Assembly: GCF_000445065.1 (NCBI RefSeq)
Contig: NZ_ATHO01000074.1
Location: forward strand, 1 to 37,892
Direction of reading: 5' to 3'
From: Sphingobium quisquiliarum P25
Lineage (GTDB): Bacteria; Pseudomonadota; Alphaproteobacteria; Sphingomonadales; Sphingomonadaceae
DNA: 37,892 nt
Shown: positions 33,011 through 37,892 of the stretch, piece after piece
How the letters are laid out: every line of letters begins with the position of its first letter
Numbering within the stretch: the stretch's first letter is position 1
The notes under the pieces: model-generated
Seen by the model: only the letters and a program-made list of their open reading frames with translations
What the model was told of the DNA's origin: nothing
Database searches by the model: none
Position numbers and translations under genes: made by a program

Positions 33011-33652
33011 TCAGCCCCGCTTTTCCGGCGGCAGCGTGATCTTCACCTGCTCCCCATTCTGACCGGGGAAGCCGGTGAACATGGCGTCGATCAGATTGGG
33101 CACCAGATAGGTCAGCCGGTTCGACAGCGACTGCGCCGTGGCCCGGCCTTCGAACAGGCGGCGGTTATCGGCAGCCCGATCGATCTTCATGCTGAGGTCG
33201 CTGGTATAGACGGTATAGCTGCTGACATCGGTATAGCCGGGGCCGAACAGCCAGGGATCATAGAAACCATAGCCCCAGGGGCGTCCCCACCGGCCGCGCC
33301 ATCCCCAACTGCCATAAAAGGGGTCTGGTCCCCAATTCGTCGACCGGACGCGCTCGCGCCCGTTGTCGACGCCATAAGCAACGCGAACGATCAGGTCCGC
33401 CCGCGCCGGATCATTGGCGGCGACATAGCCGGTCTGGCTCAGCCGCTGGCTGATCAGCCCGGCATATTGCGAAAATTCAAGGCCGCCCGCCAGACTGGGA
33501 TCGTCAGCCACGATGGTGAAGCTCTGTCCGGCCGGGGCCGGCAACTGCTGGAATCGGGCAACGTCCGCCTTGAAGGAGGTGGCGCAGCCCGAAAGGGTCA
33601 CGAGCGCCAGCGCGGGCGCCGCGATCAAACCAATCTTCTTGAAACGGCTCAT
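33011..33652 (-). CDS. DUF4136-type lipoprotein
   Basis: A 213-residue lipoprotein. The signal ends in lipobox LSGC (Cys at about 22) and the mature part reads ATSFKADVARFQQLPAPAG, then a Gly/Trp/Tyr-rich loop (GPDPFYGSWGWRGRWGRPWG) and a conserved C-terminal VPNLIDAMFTGFPG. This is the usual pattern of DUF4136 lipoproteins. Function is unknown; outer-membrane association is inferred. The start MSRFKKIG is chosen over far upstream ATGs because only it gives a normal lipoprotein signal. Confidence 0.85.
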   Translation of the reverse strand: MSRFKKIGLIAAPALALVTLSGCATSFKADVARFQQLPAPAGQSFTIVADDPSLAGGLEFSQYAGLISQRLSQTGYVAANDPARADLIVRVAYGVDNGRERVRSTNWGPDPFYGSWGWRGRWGRPWGYGFYDPWLFGPGYTDVSSYTVYTSDLSMKIDRAADNRRLFEGRATAQSLSNRLTYLVPNLIDAMFTGFPGQNGEQVKITLPPEKRG

Positions 33653-33766
33653 GAGTTCGCGTCCTGTATCAGGCCAAGGCCTGGCTATCACTATTGCGCC
33701 CCGCAGTAGCAGAACGCAACTGAACATCATTTGAACGCTTCAAAGAGGCAAATGGACGCAAATCAT

Positions 33767-33794
33767 GTCCGCCCGGCGGCGCGGCCGGGCGGAC
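33767..33794 (-). terminator. Strong hairpin downstream of trpS
   Basis: An 11-base perfect stem (GTCCGCCCGGC / GCCGGGCGGAC, 6-base loop) just 11 bases after the trpS stop on the minus strand. No T run follows, so it may act as a transcript-stabilising hairpin as much as a terminator. Confidence 0.55.
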
Positions 33795-33805
33795 ATTGCT
33801 CTGGA

Positions 33806-34810
33806 TCAGCGCATCAGGCCCATGGCGTCATAGGCGGCGCGCAGCACCGGGTCCGCCGCGGCCCTCGCCCTGGCCGCGCCCTTTTCCAATATCGCGTCGA
33901 GCGCGGCGTCGTCGGTCCGCAAATCGGTAAAGCGCGTGCGGATGGGGCGCAGCGTTTCGACCAGCAATTCGCCCAGCGCAGGCTTGAACGCGCCGAATCC
34001 CTTGCCCGCAAATTCGGCGCATACCGCGTCCGCGCTCATCCCCGTCAGCGTCGCGTAGATGCCGACCAGGTTGCTGGCCTCGGGCCGTCCGGCAAGGCCC
34101 TGCGCATCGCTGGGCAGGGGCTCAGGATCGGTCCTGGCCTTCTTCACCTTCTGCATGATCGCATCGTCATCGTCGGTCAGGTTGATGCGGCTCATGTCCG
34201 ATGGGTCGGATTTCGACATTTTCGCCGTGCCATCGCGCAGCGACATGATGCGCGCCGATTCCTTGGGAATGATGGGGTCGGGCAGGGTGAACAGCTCAAC
34301 GCCGAAATCGGTGTTGAACTTGGCCGCGATGTCCCGCGCGAGTTCCAGATGCTGCTTCTGGTCCTCGCCCACGGGAACATGGGTCGCGTTATAGGCAAGG
34401 ATGTCGGCGGCCTGGAGCACGGGGTAGACGAACAGGCCGACCGAAGCGCCCTCGCGATCCTTGCCCGCCTTGTCCTTGAACTGCGTCATGCGGTTGAGCC
34501 AGCCGATCCGGGCCGTGCCGTTCAGCAGCCAGCACAGCTCCGCATGGGCGGGAACCCGCGCCTGGTTGAACAGGACGGAACGGTCGGGGTCGATTCCCGC
34601 GGCGACCAATGCCGCCGCCATGTCGCGCACGTTGCGAATGCGCTGCTCGCGCGCCTCATGCACCGTGATGCTGTGCATGTCGGCCAGGAAGAAGAAGCAT
34701 TGGCTTGTCGAATCCATCTCGTCCTGCATGCGCACCCAATTGCGGATCGCGCCCAGATAATTGCCCAGGTGCAGATTGCCGGTCGGCTGGATGCCGGAAA
34801 GGACGCGCAT
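33806..34810 (-). CDS. trpS: Tryptophanyl-tRNA synthetase
   Basis: Class I synthetase charging tRNA-Trp. It has 334 residues, with MRVLSGIQPTGNLHLGNYLG (HIGH-like) at the start and TAKMSKSDPSD (KMSKS) later. Specificity-pocket segments ADMHSITV and GEDQKQHLELARD are also typical. The frame is open far upstream, but the family start is clear. It follows murJ after 14 bases and is probably co-transcribed with it. Confidence 0.97.
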   Translation of the reverse strand: MRVLSGIQPTGNLHLGNYLGAIRNWVRMQDEMDSTSQCFFFLADMHSITVHEAREQRIRNVRDMAAALVAAGIDPDRSVLFNQARVPAHAELCWLLNGTARIGWLNRMTQFKDKAGKDREGASVGLFVYPVLQAADILAYNATHVPVGEDQKQHLELARDIAAKFNTDFGVELFTLPDPIIPKESARIMSLRDGTAKMSKSDPSDMSRINLTDDDDAIMQKVKKARTDPEPLPSDAQGLAGRPEASNLVGIYATLTGMSADAVCAEFAGKGFGAFKPALGELLVETLRPIRTRFTDLRTDDAALDAILEKGAARARAAADPVLRAAYDAMGLMR

Positions 34811-34824
34811 TCTTCTATCCGTTC

Positions 34825-36408
34825 TTAGCTGTTGCTGGTGGAACCCTTGCGGCGGATCAGCGCCTTGAGGTCGGACACCCGATAAGCGCCCGTGAGGAAA
34901 CAGGCTAGCCCGTAAAGCGCGATGCCCGCGCCCACCAGCAGGACGAGCGCGCCATAACGCATCATCATGGTCCCGCCGAGCCACGGATCGAGCAGGTCTT
35001 CGCCAGCGAACAGGGCTGCGCCCATGACGATGGCCGCCAGCGCGAGCCGGGGCAGGCGGCGGCGCAGCTGCGCGTCGGCGGCGAAATGCCCGCGCTTGAC
35101 CAGCGTCGAATAGAGCATCGCCACATTGACGGTGGAGGAAAGGGCGGTGGCGAGCGGCGGGCCGACATGCCCCGCAAGCGGAATCAGCACCAGATTGCCG
35201 GCGATGTTGATGAGGATCGACAGCATCGCGTAGCGCACCGGCGTTTTCGTGTCGCCGCGCGCATAATAGCCGGGCGTCAGCACCTTCACCAGCACATAGG
35301 AGGGCAGGCCGATCGAAAAGGCGGACAGCGCCCATCCGCATCGCTGTGCATCCTCCGCCGTGAAGCGGCCATATTGGAACAGGCCGCGTACGATCGGTTC
35401 GGCGACCGTGATGAAGGCCACCGTGGCGGGCAGCGTCAGGAACAGCGCCAGTTCGATGCCGCGATTCTGCGTTTCCATGGCTTGCTGGTCCTGGCCGGTC
35501 GACAGCAGGCGCGAAATGGTGGGCAGCAGGATGGTGCCAAGGCCGATGCCGATCAGGCCCAGCGGAAGCTGGTTCAACCTGTCGGCATAATAGATATAGG
35601 TGATCGACCCCGCCGCCAGCAGCCAGCCGGACAGCGCCGTCGATATCAGCAGGTTGATCTGTTGCGCGCCCGCGCCCGCCGCAGCAGGCACGATCAGGCG
35701 CAGCAGTTCCCGGACGTCGCCATCAAGGCGCGGCCTCCGCAGCCGCATCGACACGCCCGCCCTCCGGCACGCCCAGATCAGCCAGAGCAACTGGAGCGCG
35801 CCGCCCACGGTGACCGATATCGCCTGCACCCGCGCGGTCGCATATTCGTCCGGCCCGTGGAAGAACCACAGGCCAGCGATCATGGCGACGTTGAGCAGGA
35901 TCGGCGCGGCGGCATTCACCCAGAATTTGTCGAGCGAATTCAATATGCCGCCCAGCAGCGACGCAAGGCTGATCAGCGCCAGATAGGGCAGGGTGATGCG
36001 CGAGAGGGTGACAGCGAAGGCGAACTGTTCGGGCGTCGGGTTCTGCCGCGAAAAGCCCCCCGACAGCAGCCAGGTGATCGGCCAGGCAGCGGCGATGAGC
36101 GCGATCGTGAAGAGGATCAGCACCGGCAGCAGGACCGCCAGCGCGCGCTCGGCGAAAAGATACGCCCCGCTCATGCCGTCCGGCCCGGCCGCCTTGCGGT
36201 TGAACAGCGGAATGAAGGCAGCGGAAAAGGCGCCTTCGGCAAACAGCGCCCGGAACATATTGGGCAGGCGGAAGGCGACGCCATTGAAGGCGTCGGATGC
36301 AAAGCCCGCGCCGACATAACGGGCGGCCAGAGAATCGCGCACCAGCGCGAGCACGCGGCTGGCAAGCGTCAGCCCGCCTACCGATCCCAGCGCCTTGACC
36401 AGCTTCAT
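34825..36408 (-). CDS. murJ: Lipid II flippase MurJ (MviN)
   Basis: A polytopic inner-membrane flippase of the MOP superfamily that moves lipid II to the periplasmic face. It has 527 residues, with about 14 helices expected. The N-terminus MKLVKALGSVGGLTLASRVL followed by GFASDAFNGVAFRLPNMFRA matches the family. FAEGAFSAAFIPLFN and GVKVLTP-like VLVKVLTPGYYARGDTKTPV are further MurJ hallmarks. Paired with murA elsewhere in the window only by pathway. Confidence 0.96.
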   Translation of the reverse strand: MKLVKALGSVGGLTLASRVLALVRDSLAARYVGAGFASDAFNGVAFRLPNMFRALFAEGAFSAAFIPLFNRKAAGPDGMSGAYLFAERALAVLLPVLILFTIALIAAAWPITWLLSGGFSRQNPTPEQFAFAVTLSRITLPYLALISLASLLGGILNSLDKFWVNAAAPILLNVAMIAGLWFFHGPDEYATARVQAISVTVGGALQLLWLIWACRRAGVSMRLRRPRLDGDVRELLRLIVPAAAGAGAQQINLLISTALSGWLLAAGSITYIYYADRLNQLPLGLIGIGLGTILLPTISRLLSTGQDQQAMETQNRGIELALFLTLPATVAFITVAEPIVRGLFQYGRFTAEDAQRCGWALSAFSIGLPSYVLVKVLTPGYYARGDTKTPVRYAMLSILINIAGNLVLIPLAGHVGPPLATALSSTVNVAMLYSTLVKRGHFAADAQLRRRLPRLALAAIVMGAALFAGEDLLDPWLGGTMMMRYGALVLLVGAGIALYGLACFLTGAYRVSDLKALIRRKGSTSNS

Positions 36409-36517
36409 GCCGGAATATCTCCGCCCGTCCGGGCCGGGCCTTCGCACGCCCTGTTCTTTCCCGAAGAAAAAGGCCGCCCCAGCTCAGGGCGAACGGGAGC
36501 GGAGATCATCTCCGGCC

Positions 36518-37021
36518 TCAGGCGTGGCCCGCCGGTTCGCCCGCCGTCTGCGTCATCGCCTGCGCCTGCTGCATGTAGAGCGCCCCGAAATCGATCGGGT
36601 CGAGCAGCAGCGGCGGGAAGCCGCCGTCGCGGATGGCGTCGGCCAGCACGCGGCGCGCGAAGGGGAAGATGAGGCGCGGCGCTTCGGCCAGCATGAACGG
36701 CTGGACCTGATCTTCAGGCACGTTGCGCATGCCGAAGATGGCGGCATAGACCAGTTCGACGGCAAAGGCGGTGCCCTGCGGCGCGGTTGCCTTGACCTCG
36801 ACCTTCAGGGACACTTCGACGACTTCCTCACCCACCTTGTCCGCGCCGATGTTGAACTGAACGTCGATCTGCGGCTGGTCCTGCCATTGATAGACGGCCG
36901 GGGCGTTCGGATTTTCGAACGACAGGTCCTTCACATATTGGCTGATAAGCGCGATCTGCGGCCCGTTATCGGCGCCGTTGCCCGTGCTGGCGGTCTGGAT
37001 GGTATCGGCTTCGTCGGCCAT
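36518..37021 (-). CDS. secB: Protein-export chaperone SecB
   Basis: Tetrameric cytosolic chaperone that holds precursors for SecA. It has 167 residues with the family core YVKDLSFENPNAPAVY, then QIDVQFNIGA and LVYAAIFGMRNVPEDQVQPF, and LIFPFARRVLADAIRDGGFPP. The start MADEADTIQ is chosen from family length; the frame runs further upstream. It is divergent from the Tim44-domain gene, so a shared 185-base promoter region lies between. Confidence 0.96.
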   Translation of the reverse strand: MADEADTIQTASTGNGADNGPQIALISQYVKDLSFENPNAPAVYQWQDQPQIDVQFNIGADKVGEEVVEVSLKVEVKATAPQGTAFAVELVYAAIFGMRNVPEDQVQPFMLAEAPRLIFPFARRVLADAIRDGGFPPLLLDPIDFGALYMQQAQAMTQTAGEPAGHA

Positions 37022-37206
37022 TTGCGCTTCCTGATGATCCCTGTTGGACAGCGGGCGGCGTGCCCGCCCGTCGATGGGCCGTGCGTCTAGCAGGGGCGGC
37101 GGGGCAGGGCAATGGCGGCGCGGAAGCGGCATTTGAATATGCGCGGAAACATGCCTATGTTGGCTGCGTTACTGTTTTTCGTGCTAGCCAAAGGGTGTTC
37201 TGCCCC

Positions 37207-37863
37207 GTGTATGTGATTGTTATCCTCGCGCTGATCGCCGGCTTCCTGGCGTTGCGGCTTTATTCCGTCCTGGGCAAGCGGACGGGGCATGAGCAGGAGC
37301 CTGCGCTGCGCCCGGCGGAAGAACGCGCCAAGGTCGCCGTTCTCCAGCCCCGCACCGTCACCGACATGCCCGGCGATTCGATCCGCCTTTCGGACGGCTT
37401 CATCGCGCCCGGCGGCGAAGCGGGCGTGCGCGCGCTGATCGCGGCCGACCGCAATTTCGACGTGCCCCAGTTCATGGAAGGCGCGAAGAATGCCTATCGC
37501 ATGGTGCTGGAGGCTTTCTGGCGCGGCGATCGCCAGGAACTGGAATGGCTGTGCGACGCCGATGTGCTTGCCTCGTTCGAAGAAGCGATCGCGGCGCGCG
37601 AGGCGGCGGGCCATGTCCTCGACAACCGGCTCGTCCGCATCGAAAAGGCGCAGATCGTCGACGCCAGCGTCAACGGCCGCATCGCCGAAGTGTCGCTGCG
37701 GTTCGAGGCGGATATCGCGGCGGTCACGCGCGACAAGGATGGCAATGTCGTCGCCGGGTCTCTGACGGACGCGGTGAGCACGAACGACATCTGGACCTTC
37801 ACGCGCGACCTGCGCAGCACCGATCCCAACTGGAAGCTCAGCGAAACCGACGAGGCGGCATGA
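37207..37863 (+). CDS. Tim44-domain protein (TimA-type), GTG start
   Basis: A 218-residue protein with an N-terminal membrane helix (VIVILALIAGFLALRLYSVLG) and a Tim44-like C-terminal domain (about 70-210; FMEGAKNAYRMVLEAFWRGD; DNRLVRIEKAQIVDASVNGR). Alphaproteobacterial Tim44 homologues are linked to respiratory complexes or membrane protein handling; the exact role is unknown. The GTG at 37207 is chosen because it gives the family-like start MYVIVILALIAG; another GTG at 37213 is close by. It is divergent from secB and overlaps the next ORF by 4 bases. Confidence 0.85.
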   Translation: MYVIVILALIAGFLALRLYSVLGKRTGHEQEPALRPAEERAKVAVLQPRTVTDMPGDSIRLSDGFIAPGGEAGVRALIAADRNFDVPQFMEGAKNAYRMVLEAFWRGDRQELEWLCDADVLASFEEAIAAREAAGHVLDNRLVRIEKAQIVDASVNGRIAEVSLRFEADIAAVTRDKDGNVVAGSLTDAVSTNDIWTFTRDLRSTDPNWKLSETDEAA

Positions 37864-37892
37864 CTCTGCGCCAGTCGGGGGGCGCGCTGCTG
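37860..37892 (+). CDS. Start of a downstream gene, possibly mltA, cut by window end
   Basis: An ATG overlapping the Tim44 stop (ATGA) opens a frame MTLRQSGGALL to the window end. Only 11 codons are seen, with no family evidence in sequence. I recall murein transglycosylase A following this Tim44-type gene in sphingomonads, so mltA is a guess from context. Confidence 0.4.
   Translation, partial: MTLRQSGGALL

Noticed and set aside
35086..36672. Plus-strand frame antisense to murJ and secB
   Set aside because: Low-complexity Arg/Gln/Asp-rich composition opposite two clear genes; no ribosome site worth noting.
1..37892. CRISPR arrays, insertion sequences, prophage, rRNA genes
   Set aside because: No regularly spaced repeats, transposase, integrase, phage structural gene or rRNA segment was found on reading both strands.

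Overview
The window looks like a chromosomal segment of a GC-rich alphaproteobacterium of the Sphingomonadales (Sphingomonas/Sphingobium type). The basis is protein style, the alphaproteobacterial neighbourhood ubiE-mutM-rpsT-dnaA, a typical secB/Tim44 pair, and families of short palindromic repeats that I associate with sphingomonad genomes. Species was not tested by any search. Coding density is high and most genes are housekeeping. I see no phage, insertion sequence, CRISPR array, toxin-antitoxin or defence module.

Layout. (a) 1-2.3 kb: a leftward gluQ / HIG1-domain protein / cobalamin adenosyltransferase operon (the last gene cut by the window edge), then an HNH nuclease. (b) 2.3-6.4 kb: a Crp/Fnr regulator divergent from murA. 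murA overlaps a GAF-PAS HRXXN/HWE histidine kinase, and a single-domain response regulator overlaps the kinase tail on the other strand. (c) 6.5-9.5 kb: an AlkA-type glycosylase with a small partner gene, a 2Fe-2S ferredoxin, a lipoprotein, rlmB and tRNA-Tyr(GUA). (d) 9.6-15.3 kb: an SMR/Gdx exporter, an ABC-F ATPase, an AI-2E family membrane protein, a cytochrome b561-YceI fusion, a hot-dog thioesterase and a DUF983 protein. (e) 15.4-18.6 kb: pabB, pabC and an aspartate-type aminotransferase.

(f) 18.6-20.7 kb is the least orderly part: several different inverted-repeat elements surround a tiny membrane protein, a periplasmic MsrA and a Cys-rich exported protein. (g) 20.7-24 kb: thrS-infC, where infC very probably uses an AUA start codon, then an orphan ExbD/TolR. 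(h) 24-29.2 kb: a tightly packed six-gene leftward operon, ubiE-ubiB-coaBC-dut-moeB/thiF-dsrE. (i) 29.2-33 kb: mutM, rpsT, a GANTC-rich and AT-rich leader, dnaA, and a periplasmic cyclophilin. (j) 33-37.9 kb: a DUF4136 lipoprotein, trpS, murJ, secB, a Tim44-domain protein, and the first codons of a probable mltA.

The most notable observations are palindromic repeats lying in frame inside two core enzymes (gluQ and coaBC), the non-canonical infC start, the methylation-site cluster upstream of dnaA, and the stress-type kinase/receiver pair. I did not find convincing evidence of a wholly new multi-gene system. Start sites were set from ribosome-binding sites, family N-termini and overlaps, and are flagged where uncertain.
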